A DNA stretch of 9,209 nt, taken from assembly GCA_964544105.1 (NCBI GenBank), contig CAZIZQ010000034.1, positions 1 through 9,209 on the forward strand, read 5' to 3'. This DNA is from GCA-016432345 sp964544105. GTDB lineage: Bacteria; Patescibacteriota; Microgenomatia; Levybacterales; UBA12049. Shown one piece after another: positions 1 to 6,276 of the stretch (the first letter of the stretch is position 1; the number at the start of each line of letters is the position of its first letter). A program made the position numbers and the translations under genes. The notes under the pieces are model-generated. The model did not search any database. It saw nothing but the letters and a program-made list of their open reading frames with translations, and had not been told where the DNA came from.

Positions 1-417
1 TTCCAGGGCAGCCCAAAGATTGGTTTTTCATTGCCAACATTCGGCAAAACTCCAACAGCAAAAATACAAAATCAAACATTTAAGTTACTTTTGACAAAAA
101 CTCCAAAAGAGAAAGAAGTTGGACTATCGGAAAAAACATCGCTTCCACAAGACACCGGCATGCTTTTTTCCTTCGACCAGCCTGATTTTTACTCTTTTTG
201 GATGAAAAATATGAAAATATCAATCGATATTATTTATATTAACAAAAACCGAGTTGTGACTATTTTTGAAAATCTCCAACCCCCAAAGTCTCCAGACGAA
301 AATCTAGCTATTTTCAAACCTGACGAACCGGCAGATAAAGTAATCGAAATAAATGCCGGTCTCTCCCAAAAATATGGGATTAAAAAGGGAGACGAAGTAA
401 TCTTTGAAAATCTGTAA
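1..417 (+). CDS. DUF192 family protein, 5' end outside the window
   Basis: The frame is open from base 1 to the TAA at 415-417, so this is a C-terminal part of at least 138 residues. The TTG at base 31 is only an internal in-frame codon; the real start, possibly with a signal peptide or membrane anchor, is probably upstream of the window. The visible part is a nearly complete DUF192 domain: an EVGLS segment, then GMLFSF, FWMKNM, the hydrophobic IDIIYI strand, VVTIFE, and a C-terminal VIEINAG followed by GIKKGDEVIF. DUF192 proteins are small beta-rich, often exported or membrane-anchored proteins whose biochemical role is not established, so no function is assigned. The stop overlaps the tsaD start by one base (TAATG), which suggests translational coupling and one transcript. 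The family call is firm; the start and cell location are unknown. Confidence 0.85.
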   Translation, partial: FQGSPKIGFSLPTFGKTPTAKIQNQTFKLLLTKTPKEKEVGLSEKTSLPQDTGMLFSFDQPDFYSFWMKNMKISIDIIYINKNRVVTIFENLQPPKSPDENLAIFKPDEPADKVIEINAGLSQKYGIKKGDEVIFENL

Positions 418-1451
418 TGAAAATTTTAGGGATCGAAACTTCCTGCGACGAAACCGCAGCCGCAATAATTGAAGCAAACCCAGGTGACCCAAACGTTACT
501 ATACTATCAAACGTTATTGCTTCTTCTCTTTCACTTCATGCAAAAACAGGTGGCATTATTCCAGAAATAGCTGCTAGACAACAAGTAAAATATATCATTC
601 CTGTGATTCAACAAGCACTAATCGAATCTAACTTCTATCCTCCATCTTCAACAATCGATCTTCTATCTTCTAACATCTATCGTCCAGACATAGATGCCAT
701 TGCCGTAACCTATGGCCCAGGCCTTATTGGCAGCCTATTGGTAGGGGTAGAAACAGCAAAAACATTATCGTATATATGGAAAAAACCACTTGTGCCAGTA
801 AACCACCTCATCGGCCACATTTATGCGAATTTCATTGATAAAAACTCAATACTATTCCCTGCACTTGCATTAATTGTTTCAGGCGGACACACAGATTTAG
901 TTTTAATAAAAACTCACGGAAAAATAAAATGGATTGGTGGAACACGGGACGATGCCGCTGGAGAAGCATTCGATAAAATAGGCAGACTCATGGGACTTCC
1001 ATATCCTGGCGGGCCAGCAATCGAAAAAGCGGCAAAAAACGGCAATCCAAAAACATTTAATTTTCCTCGTCCACTTATTGGATCTGATGATTTAGATTTC
1101 TCATTTTCCGGCCTTAAAACAGCAGTATTTCGTGAAGTGCAAAAAATAAAAAAAATTGATCAACAAACAATATCTGATATTGCAGTCTCTGTTCAACAAT
1201 CAATCATTGACGTCCTCGTTAAAAAAACGATAAAGGCTGCGCAAAAATATGGAGTTAAATCGATATTACTTTCGGGAGGCGTAGCTGCCAACCAAAAACT
1301 AAGAGAATCATTCTCTAATACTAATTTTTTTGCTCCATCAAAAAATCTCTGCACCGATAACGCAACCATGATCGCTTCCGCAGCATTTTTCAATTATAAA
1401 GAAGTTGCCTGGCAAAATCTCACCGCAAATCCAGAACTGTATTTTGATTAG
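417..1451 (+). CDS. tsaD: tRNA N6-adenosine threonylcarbamoyltransferase TsaD
   Basis: TsaD transfers the threonylcarbamoyl group from threonylcarbamoyl-AMP to A37 of ANN-decoding tRNAs (t6A synthesis), working in the cytoplasm with TsaB and TsaE, which are not in this window. The 344-residue length is normal for bacterial TsaD. Visible ASKHA/Kae1 motifs are the N-terminal ILGIETSCDET (3-13), GLIGSLLVG (102-110), the metal-binding HLIGH with His130 and His134, SGGHTDL (155-161), GEAFDKIGRLMGLPYPGGP (182-200), SFSGLKTAV (229-237), the glycine-rich LLSGGVAANQKLR (284-296), and CTDNA (312-316) whose Asp314 is the third metal ligand. A short Ser/Ile-rich stretch around 76-90 looks like a loop insertion. 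The ATG at 417 shares its A with the upstream TAA and has no Shine-Dalgarno motif, so it is probably translated by coupling. The TAG stop leaves only 15 bp before the convergent gene, and no hairpin terminator is visible there. Confidence 0.97.
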   Translation: MKILGIETSCDETAAAIIEANPGDPNVTILSNVIASSLSLHAKTGGIIPEIAARQQVKYIIPVIQQALIESNFYPPSSTIDLLSSNIYRPDIDAIAVTYGPGLIGSLLVGVETAKTLSYIWKKPLVPVNHLIGHIYANFIDKNSILFPALALIVSGGHTDLVLIKTHGKIKWIGGTRDDAAGEAFDKIGRLMGLPYPGGPAIEKAAKNGNPKTFNFPRPLIGSDDLDFSFSGLKTAVFREVQKIKKIDQQTISDIAVSVQQSIIDVLVKKTIKAAQKYGVKSILLSGGVAANQKLRESFSNTNFFAPSKNLCTDNATMIASAAFFNYKEVAWQNLTANPELYFD

Positions 1452-1466
1452 TCTAAGGGGTAGATA

Positions 1467-1739
1467 TTACGGTGTAGAAGTTGTTATTGTGGCTGGAGGA
1501 GTACTCGGGGTGTATCTACCACTACCAATATTAACAATAGCCAATAATACTGAAACGAATGCTATTGTTGCTAAAGGAACATAAAATATCGACACAAGAA
1601 CTTTTACCACCATTGGCCATTTTGTCCAATAACACATAAAGAAAAATCCAATAGGTGCAGCAAAAATAAGCAGTAATATAGTAGTAATGCTTTTTGTAGT
1701 TTCAGAAGTTGCAGATGTTGAGGTTTGAGAGTTTGCCAT
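1467..1739 (-). CDS. Small two-helix membrane protein of unknown function
   Basis: This is a 90-residue protein starting MANSQTSTSA. I see a Ser/Thr-rich hydrophilic N-terminus (2-18), a hydrophobic helix (about 19-36), a short turn containing YWTKWP (37-42), a second hydrophobic helix (about 44-70), and a Thr/Pro-rich C-terminal tail (77-90). Two helices joined by a tight Trp/Lys/Pro turn with low-complexity tails is a pattern I associate with small membrane proteins of candidate-phyla bacteria, but I cannot name a family. The frame stays open upstream to an ATG at 1829, which would add 30 residues including a Gly run. I prefer 1739 because that extension does not look like a natural N-terminus and a candidate -10 ends just before 1739. 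The gene converges on tsaD (15 bp apart) and diverges from the TrpR-like gene. It could be a chance frame, but the clear helix pattern argues against that. Confidence 0.6.
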   Translation of the reverse strand: MANSQTSTSATSETTKSITTILLLIFAAPIGFFFMCYWTKWPMVVKVLVSIFYVPLATIAFVSVLLAIVNIGSGRYTPSTPPATITTSTP

Positions 1740-1746
1740 TAGGTCC

Positions 1747-1777
1747 AGTAAAACACAACCACCACCACCTCTGTCAA
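1747..1777 (-). promoter_or_regulatory. Candidate promoter for the small membrane protein gene
   Basis: On the minus strand a perfect TTGACA (1777-1772) is followed after 19 bp by TTTACT (1752-1747, four of six bases matching TATAAT). Transcription would start at about 1740, one base before the ATG at 1739, giving an essentially leaderless mRNA. The spacer is long and the -10 poor, so this is tentative. It agrees with the absence of any ribosome-binding motif before 1739. Confidence 0.3.
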
Positions 1778-1803
1778 TCCCCCAAAGAAAATGAAAAATA
1801 AAG

Positions 1804-1832
1804 TTGACATTTACATAAAAATCATTCATTAT
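1804..1832 (+). promoter_or_regulatory. Candidate sigma70 promoter for the TrpR-like gene
   Basis: A perfect TTGACA (1804-1809) is followed after exactly 17 bp by CATTAT (1827-1832, four of six bases matching TATAAT). The start would be near 1839, giving a leader of about 59 nt that contains the dyad at 1853-1874 just downstream of the start point. An alternative, poorer promoter uses TTGAAA (1862-1867) in the middle of the dyad with CTTACT (1885-1890), and would give a nearly leaderless mRNA. Either way the dyad is well placed for a repressor site. Confidence 0.4.
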
Positions 1833-1852
1833 AGGATAGGAAATGAAATTAC

Positions 1853-1874
1853 TTTAATCTTTTGAAAGATTAAA
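1853..1874. promoter_or_regulatory. Perfect 22-bp dyad, candidate operator
   Basis: Left arm TTTAATCTTT (1853-1862), spacer TG, right arm AAAGATTAAA (1865-1874): ten matched pairs without a mismatch. It lies in the divergent region 24 bp before the ATG of the TrpR-like regulator. There is no T-run on either strand after it, so it does not look like an intrinsic terminator. Placement next to a helix-turn-helix gene suggests an autoregulatory operator; that role is inference. Confidence 0.5.
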
Positions 1875-1897
1875 AGTTATTCATCTTACTGATTTTT

Positions 1898-2344
1898 ATG
1901 GCGCAGGTTTCGAAGCGGTATTTGCAAAAAGAAGTTGAAGAAAGAATTTTGGATCTTTTCTGGATGTCGCTCGCCATGCTTTCTACAAAAGAAAAAGTCG
2001 CCATGTTTCTTGATGATCTTTTAAGTCCGACTGAAAAACTGATGTTATCTAAACGATTGGCGATTGCTTTTTTGCTTATCAAGGGGCACGACTATCCAAG
2101 TATTAACAATCGCCTCAAAGTAAGTGATACTACTATTTGGAATGTAAAAATGAGTCTTACCTATAGGGGCAAAGGGTACAAAATGGCAATAGAACAAATT
2201 ATGAACAAGGAAAAATGGGAGAAGTTTTGGGATGACCTTGATCATTTCTTAACACAAGCATTGCCACCTCGACCAGGAACTAACTGGACAGAAGCCCGCC
2301 GCAAACAATGGGAAAAAAGAAGAAAAAAACAGAAACCATTCTGA
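1898..2344 (+). CDS. TrpR/YerC-like helix-turn-helix DNA-binding protein
   Basis: The 148-residue protein matches the Trp-repressor superfamily as seen in YerC/YecD-like proteins. The helical domain runs from about 10 to 105, with LLSPTEKLMLSKRLAIAFLL (41-60) matching the family's stretch ending in a conserved Arg, then HTH helices at about 65-72 and 77-86 (YPSINNRLKVSDTTIWNV), then the LTYRGKGY segment (87-94). The residues that bind tryptophan in E. coli TrpR cannot be assigned with confidence, so a tryptophan co-repressor should not be assumed. Residues about 106-148 extend past the usual YerC length of roughly 100, with a Trp-rich helix and a very basic end (EARRKQWEKRRKKQKPF, 132-148). 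The ATG at 1898 has no Shine-Dalgarno motif. The gene is flanked by two similar dyads, as expected for a regulator bound to its own region. It stops with TGA, with a TAG four codons further on. Target genes are unknown. Confidence 0.85.
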   Translation: MAQVSKRYLQKEVEERILDLFWMSLAMLSTKEKVAMFLDDLLSPTEKLMLSKRLAIAFLLIKGHDYPSINNRLKVSDTTIWNVKMSLTYRGKGYKMAIEQIMNKEKWEKFWDDLDHFLTQALPPRPGTNWTEARRKQWEKRRKKQKPF

Positions 2345-2359
2345 TCTGAATTTACTTAG

Positions 2360-2373
2360 ATGTTTTGAAACAT
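2360..2373. promoter_or_regulatory. Second TTTTGAAA-centred dyad
   Basis: ATGTTT (2360-2365), TG, AAACAT (2368-2373). Over 14 bp it equals the centre of the dyad at 1853-1874 (ATCTTT-TG-AAAGAT) except at two symmetric positions, where C/G becomes G/C so the pairing is kept. It sits 15 bp after the TrpR-like stop and about 45 bp before the rmuC -35 region. It could be a second operator or, less likely, a weak 3' hairpin. Chance is possible in AT-rich DNA, since similar 12-bp dyads occur inside coding sequence here (262-273 and 2756-2767 approximately). Confidence 0.35.
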
Positions 2374-2418
2374 TGAAACTAATTCACACCTTCAGCCTCT
2401 TTCTAGTGCTACTGATCT

Positions 2419-2449
2419 TTTACTCCTTTACTTAAGATTGTGATACAAT
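2419..2449 (+). promoter_or_regulatory. Extended -10 promoter of rmuC (leaderless start)
   Basis: TGATACAAT (2441-2449) is a full extended -10 (TG, one base, TACAAT). A weak -35, TTTACT (2419-2424), lies 19 bp upstream, which an extended -10 can tolerate. Counting the last -10 base as -7 puts +1 at 2456, the A of the rmuC ATG. This predicts a leaderless mRNA and fits the lack of a ribosome-binding site (the bases before ATG are ACGCCC). Confidence 0.6.
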
Positions 2450-2455
2450 ACGCCC

Positions 2456-3427
2456 ATGGAAAATCAGCTGCTCGTTATTATTCTTATCTTTCTCGGATTC
2501 TCACTCCTGTTTTATCTTTTTAACAAAAAACTCACTGACTTGCAGAAAAATAAAACTGATGAAACGCTTTTAGAATGGCTTAAAAGCATGCAGTCATCTA
2601 TGCAGACAAGCTCGACAGATATGACAAAAATTCTGCAGGAAAATTCCAAGCAATTAAATGAAAGACTAGATAGAGCAGCATCGGTTATTAAAGATGTAGG
2701 AAAAGAAGTTGGGCAAATGTCTGAGATTGGCCGTAGCATGAAAGAGCTGCAGGACTTTTTGAAAAGCCCAAAACTTAGGGGCAACATTGGCGAGCAGGTC
2801 TTAAAAGATTTAATCTCCCAAATGTTTCCAAAACATAGTTTTCATTTGCAATACCAATTTAAATCAGGTGAAAAAGTAGATGCTGCCATACAAACAGATG
2901 CCGGTATTTTACCAATTGATTCTAAATTCCCAATGGAAAATTTCCAAAAAATGGCAAAAGTCGAAAATAAAACCGAACGAGAATCGATTGAAAAAGAATT
3001 TACCCGGGATGTTAAAAAACATATCGATGCAATTGCCAAAAAATATATTTTGCCAGACGAAGGCACCATGGATTTTGCCCTTATGTACGTACCAAGTGAA
3101 TCTGTGTATTACGAGGTAGTAAACAACACCGACATTATGGAATATGCAAAGAGAAACAGAATTTATATTGTTTCTCCAAGCACACTCTATGCGCATTTAC
3201 AAACAATTCTCCTCTCTTTTCAAGGGAGAAAAATGGAAAGTAAGTCTCGAGATATTTTACGACTTCTCCAAGCTTTGCAAATTGACTATGGAAAAGTAGA
3301 TGAAAACCTAGGAGTTTTAGGAAAACATTTAAATAACGCCTCATCGCAATTTTCTCAAGTAACAACTGGCTTTACCCAACTGGGCAAAAAACTTACCTCC
3401 ATAAAATCTCTGGATGCAGGTAAATAA
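2456..3427 (+). CDS. rmuC: DNA recombination protein RmuC homologue
   Basis: RmuC-family proteins limit recombination at inverted repeats and carry a predicted restriction-endonuclease-like fold; the exact reaction is not settled. The protein has 323 residues, shorter than E. coli RmuC (about 475) and close to compact homologues. Residues 4-22 form one membrane helix, followed by a hydrophilic, probably coiled-coil region (about 25-105). The RmuC core follows, with KLRGNIGEQVL (106-116), VDAAI (141-145) and ILPIDSKFPMENF (151-163). Glu113, Asp142, Asp155 and Lys157 are the likely nuclease-fold residues. Further conserved blocks are FALMYVPSESVYYEV (207-221), IYIVSPSTLYAHLQTI (236-251) and a C-terminal helical stretch ending near 310. 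The topology suggests a membrane-tethered protein facing the cytoplasm. The next gene starts 2 bp after the TAA, so rmuC and the helicase-nuclease are almost certainly cotranscribed, forming a DNA-repair pair. Confidence 0.92.
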   Translation: MENQLLVIILIFLGFSLLFYLFNKKLTDLQKNKTDETLLEWLKSMQSSMQTSSTDMTKILQENSKQLNERLDRAASVIKDVGKEVGQMSEIGRSMKELQDFLKSPKLRGNIGEQVLKDLISQMFPKHSFHLQYQFKSGEKVDAAIQTDAGILPIDSKFPMENFQKMAKVENKTERESIEKEFTRDVKKHIDAIAKKYILPDEGTMDFALMYVPSESVYYEVVNNTDIMEYAKRNRIYIVSPSTLYAHLQTILLSFQGRKMESKSRDILRLLQALQIDYGKVDENLGVLGKHLNNASSQFSQVTTGFTQLGKKLTSIKSLDAGK

Positions 3428-3429
3428 AA

Positions 3430-4899
3430 ATGAAAGACAAAAGAATTCTTAATAAAGAGCAAAAAGAGGCTGTGCTTTATGGAGACGGACCCCTACTTAT
3501 TATTGCCGGCGCAGGAACAGGAAAAACAACGGTAATAACAAAACGTATTACACACCTGCTGCTTGAAAAACATGTATTACCATCCCAAATCCTGGCTCTT
3601 ACTTTTACCGAAAAATCCGCACAGGAAATGGAGGAACGAATTGATCTTTCTCTGCCATATGGCTATACCCAAATGTGGATTGCAACATTCCACGCATTTT
3701 GCGACCGGGTCCTTCGAACCCACGCAATTCATATTGGGTTAAATCCATCGTATACATTAACTACAGAAACAGAAAGCATTATTTTTTTACGGAAAAATAT
3801 TTTTAAATTACACCTTGATTATTTCCGGCCCCTGGGAAATCCAAATAAATTTTTACAAGGTCTTTTACAACACTTCTCGCGATTAAAAGATGAGGATATC
3901 TCACCTAATGAGTATATCAACTGGGCGGAAAGCCAAAACGATATAGATAAAGAGCTGGCTAATGCGTATAAAACCTATGAGGACATAAAAGCCAAAGAGG
4001 ATGTGATGGATTTTTCTGACCTTATTGCAAATACCCTAAAACTTTTTAGAACAAGAGAAAACGTCCTTAAAACATATCAAGAACAATTTAAGTATATTCT
4101 TGTTGATGAATTTCAAGACACCAATTTTGCCCAAAATCAGCTGGCAATTCTGCTGGCAGGGAAAAATAAAAATATTACTGTTGTTGGTGACGACGATCAA
4201 GCAATTTATAGATGGCGTGGAGCAGCCATATCAAATATTATTCAGTTCCGAAAAACATTTCCAAAAGCAAAAGTTATCGCACTTACCAAAAACTATCGCT
4301 CTACAAAAGAGATACTAAATAAATCTTACCAACTTATCCAACATAACAATCCAGACAGACTTGAAGTTACAGAACAAATTAATAAAAAGCTAACTTCTGA
4401 AAGAAACAAACAAGGAGAAGAAATAGAATTTTTCCTAGCAAATCGCGCTGACGATGAAGCAGAACATGTAACAAAAAAAATTACCGAGCTAGTTACAACT
4501 TATCGCTATAGCGATATTGCCATTTTGGTTCGAGCAAATGACCATGCCCAACCATTTATTAGAAGCCTCACTCGTGCCGGTATCCCCTTTCAATTTTTAG
4601 GCCCTGGGCAACTTTTTCAACAGGAAGAAATAAAAGACCTTATTGCATACTTAAAGGTGCTAGTTAATTTTGAAGACTCCTCGTCTCTTTATCGAATACT
4701 AACTATGCCAATATATTCAATTACCCCTCGCGATATCGCAACCATACTTATAAATGCCAAGAAAAAAAACATCAGCCTTTTTGAGAGTCTTGAGCAGGCA
4801 AACCTTTTACAACTAGAGGCTGATACAAAAATAAAAATAAAAAAAATAATCGACACCATCAAAAACCATTTAGGGAAAATGTCCCAAGAAACTGCATGA
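3430..4899 (+). CDS. UvrD/PcrA-type helicase, N-terminal half (motifs Q to IV)
   Basis: 489 residues ending at TGA 4897-4899. Motifs in order: Q motif LNKEQKEAV (7-15, Gln11), Walker A AGAGTGKT (26-33, Lys32), motif Ia LALTFTEKSAQEMEERI (55-71), ATFHAF (85-90), Walker B VDEFQDTN (225-232), motif III VVGDDDQAIYRWRGA (251-265) and motif IV LTKNYRS (285-291). These cover domains 1A and 1B and the first part of 2A. Residues about 360-430 (SDIAILVRAN, then GIPFQFLG and the EEIKDLIAYLKV helix) lead into 2B. The ATG is 2 bp after the rmuC stop, with a partial AGGT motif about 9 bases before it. Alone this half could bind ATP but lacks motifs V and VI, including the arginine finger, so it should not unwind DNA. 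Confidence 0.85.
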   Translation: MKDKRILNKEQKEAVLYGDGPLLIIAGAGTGKTTVITKRITHLLLEKHVLPSQILALTFTEKSAQEMEERIDLSLPYGYTQMWIATFHAFCDRVLRTHAIHIGLNPSYTLTTETESIIFLRKNIFKLHLDYFRPLGNPNKFLQGLLQHFSRLKDEDISPNEYINWAESQNDIDKELANAYKTYEDIKAKEDVMDFSDLIANTLKLFRTRENVLKTYQEQFKYILVDEFQDTNFAQNQLAILLAGKNKNITVVGDDDQAIYRWRGAAISNIIQFRKTFPKAKVIALTKNYRSTKEILNKSYQLIQHNNPDRLEVTEQINKKLTSERNKQGEEIEFFLANRADDEAEHVTKKITELVTTYRYSDIAILVRANDHAQPFIRSLTRAGIPFQFLGPGQLFQQEEIKDLIAYLKVLVNFEDSSSLYRILTMPIYSITPRDIATILINAKKKNISLFESLEQANLLQLEADTKIKIKKIIDTIKNHLGKMSQETA

Positions 4900-4905
4900 C
4901 AAATT

Positions 4906-6273
4906 TTGTATTACTTTTTACAAGACTCGGGCATATTACAAAATCTTCTTAAAATCCAGAATGAAAAAAATGAAACACAAGCAAAAAATATAGCCAAGTT
5001 TTTTGACAAACTTAAAAATTATGAAGCAGAACATAAAGATGCGTCGGTATTTGCCATTATCGAATGGATCGATGTTGCAATGCAAATGGGAGAAAGTCCA
5101 CTTGCTGCAGATAATGATTTATTTGAAAATAATACCGTCAATATCCTAACACTCCATGCAAGTAAAGGACTTGAATTCGGTTGTGTTTTTTTAGTTAATC
5201 TTATATCCGGACGTTTTCCAACTCGAGAAAGAAAAGAGCAAATTCCTGTTCCGCAAGATTTGATTAAAGAAATTTTGCCTACAGGAGATTTTCATACACA
5301 AGAAGAGCGACGACTTTTTTACGTTGGCATGACCAGAGCAAAAGATAATTTATTTCTCACTGCAGCAAAATATTATGGTGAAGGAAAACGCGAGAGAAAA
5401 ATTTCCCCCTTTGTTTATGAAACACTTGATGAATTACTAATTAACAAAATTATTAAAACAAACAGCCAACTGCCTCTTTTAGAATGGGCCAAGACTCCAT
5501 CATCAAATATCAAACAGCAAACAAACAACAAACAACAAACAACCTATCTTTCATATTCTCAAATCCAAACCTTTGAAGTCTGCCCATTGCACTACAAACT
5601 AAAATACATCCTAAAAATCCCTACCCGTCAAAGCCCCGCTCAAAGCTTTGGCACAAGCCTTCATAGCGCTTTAAGAGATTTTTATTCAGTATTACTAACT
5701 GGAGAAAAAATATCTATTGCAGATGCTCCAAAATTACTTAACAATGTCTGGATTTCCGAAGGGTATGACAGTCGCGAACATGAAAAAGAAGCAAAAGAAA
5801 AAGCAATAAAAATACTGACGATGTACCTAGAAAAAAACTACACACCAAAAAGCAAAGTCCCATTAGCGCTAGAGTTGTCATTTTTGTTTCCTCTTAACGG
5901 CGAATTAAAAGTGGGTGGACGAATCGATAGAATCGACGGATTAGAAAACGGAAAAATCGAAATTATAGACTATAAAACAGGAACCAATACCCCAAAAGAA
6001 AAAGAATTAGCAACAAACGAGCAACTTACTCTTTATGCTTTGGCAGCAGCAGAGATACAAGATCCAAAACTTAATAAAAAACCAGAGGATATTTTGCTTT
6101 CCCTTTATTACTTAGAAACAGAAGAGAAATTTACAACAACTAGAACCAAAGAACAATTAGAAGAAGCAAAAACGTGGATATTGGCTAAAAAAGAGGAAAT
6201 CGAAAGCAGTGATTTTTTATGCAGCAAATCGATTCTTTGCAAAAACTGCGAATACAAAATGCTCTGCCACTAA
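4906..6273 (+). CDS. Helicase C-terminal half (motifs V, VI) with PD-(D/E)XK FeS nuclease domain
   Basis: The frame is the same as the upstream half and resumes directly after the TGA. The first possible independent start is TTG at 4906, with no ribosome-binding motif, so separate initiation is doubtful. Numbered from that TTG (455 residues): motif V VNILTLHASKGLEF (78-91), motif VI EERRLFYVGMTRAKDNL (133-149), a Gln/Asn/Thr-rich linker (199-213), then the nuclease domain. That domain has SYSQIQTFEVCPLHYKLKY (216-234), GTSLH (249-253, His253), GGRIDRID (337-344, Asp341), EIIDYKTG (352-359, Asp355 and Lys357) and the helix NEQLTLYA (371-378). Cys226 with C445-x2-C448-x5-C454 forms the iron-sulfur staple known from AddB, Cas4 and Dna2. 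All catalytic residues are present, so this half is not decaying. It ends at TAA 6271-6273, next to the 3' end of the convergent rnpB. Confidence 0.85.
   Translation: MYYFLQDSGILQNLLKIQNEKNETQAKNIAKFFDKLKNYEAEHKDASVFAIIEWIDVAMQMGESPLAADNDLFENNTVNILTLHASKGLEFGCVFLVNLISGRFPTRERKEQIPVPQDLIKEILPTGDFHTQEERRLFYVGMTRAKDNLFLTAAKYYGEGKRERKISPFVYETLDELLINKIIKTNSQLPLLEWAKTPSSNIKQQTNNKQQTTYLSYSQIQTFEVCPLHYKLKYILKIPTRQSPAQSFGTSLHSALRDFYSVLLTGEKISIADAPKLLNNVWISEGYDSREHEKEAKEKAIKILTMYLEKNYTPKSKVPLALELSFLFPLNGELKVGGRIDRIDGLENGKIEIIDYKTGTNTPKEKELATNEQLTLYALAAAEIQDPKLNKKPEDILLSLYYLETEEKFTTTRTKEQLEEAKTWILAKKEEIESSDFLCSKSILCKNCEYKMLCH
5511..5543 (+). repeat. CAA/CAAA simple repeat in the interdomain linker
   Basis: A run of CAAA and CAA units encodes a Gln/Asn/Thr-rich stretch (residues about 201-213 of the C-terminal half). 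It lies exactly between helicase motif VI and the nuclease domain, so it is probably a flexible linker. Such a tract can vary in length by slippage; the frame is intact here. Confidence 0.6.
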
Positions 6274-6276
6274 AAA

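Larger units (their letters stand above)
3430..6273 (+). pseudogene. UvrD-type helicase / FeS nuclease fusion, interrupted by in-frame TGA
   Basis: Read through the TGA at 4897-4899, this is one 947-codon frame. It contains a complete superfamily 1A helicase (motifs Q to VI) followed by a RecB/Cas4-like PD-(D/E)XK nuclease with four iron-sulfur cysteines. The layout resembles the actinobacterial AdnA/AdnB subunits. Expected activity is ATP-driven 3'-5' unwinding with DNA-end resection in double-strand break repair. The TGA is codon 490, in the helical 2B region between motifs IV and V. There is no frameshift and no other lesion in 2.8 kb, so the change is either very recent, a consensus error, or tolerated by readthrough. 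In related helicases I recall the following segment as a Gly-x-x-Leu-Tyr pattern, so an original GGA Gly (one G-to-T change) is plausible; that is inference. Without readthrough neither half can form a working motor. The halves are described in the next two entries. Confidence 0.8.

Noticed and set aside
262..273. TTTTGAAA-centred short dyad inside the DUF192 gene as another operator
   Set aside because: Only five paired bases, in coding sequence where the Phe-Glu-Asn codons explain it; used as a caution on chance dyads.
1740..1829. Upstream extension of the small membrane protein to the ATG at 1829
   Set aside because: The extra 30 residues contain a Gly run and a second hydrophobic patch that do not fit the protein, and a TTGACA promoter element lies within the extension.
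1843..1857. Tiny leader frame (ATG AAA TTA CTT TAA) before the TrpR-like gene
   Set aside because: Four codons with no Trp codons and no attenuator-like hairpin pair; the purine-rich GGATAGG before it is probably chance.
1853..1874. The dyad as an intrinsic terminator
   Set aside because: The arms are almost pure A/T, no T-run follows on either strand, and both flanking genes point away from it.
2909..3196. Frames of 75 to 103 codons on the opposite strand of rmuC and the permeases
   Set aside because: They are shadows of well-supported genes, with no recognisable motifs and no start signals.
4897..4899. TGA read as glycine, as in Gracilibacteria and Absconditabacteria (genetic code 25)
   Set aside because: All other genes here write their many glycines as GGN and contain no internal TGA, and the TrpR-like gene appears to end with TGA. 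A code-25 genome should use TGA often. One internal TGA does not support a changed code.
4897..4940. Selenocysteine insertion at the TGA
   Set aside because: Cysteine or selenocysteine has no known role at this place in UvrD helicases. The only nearby hairpin (TTGTA/TACAA, five AU-rich pairs) is too weak for a bacterial SECIS element.
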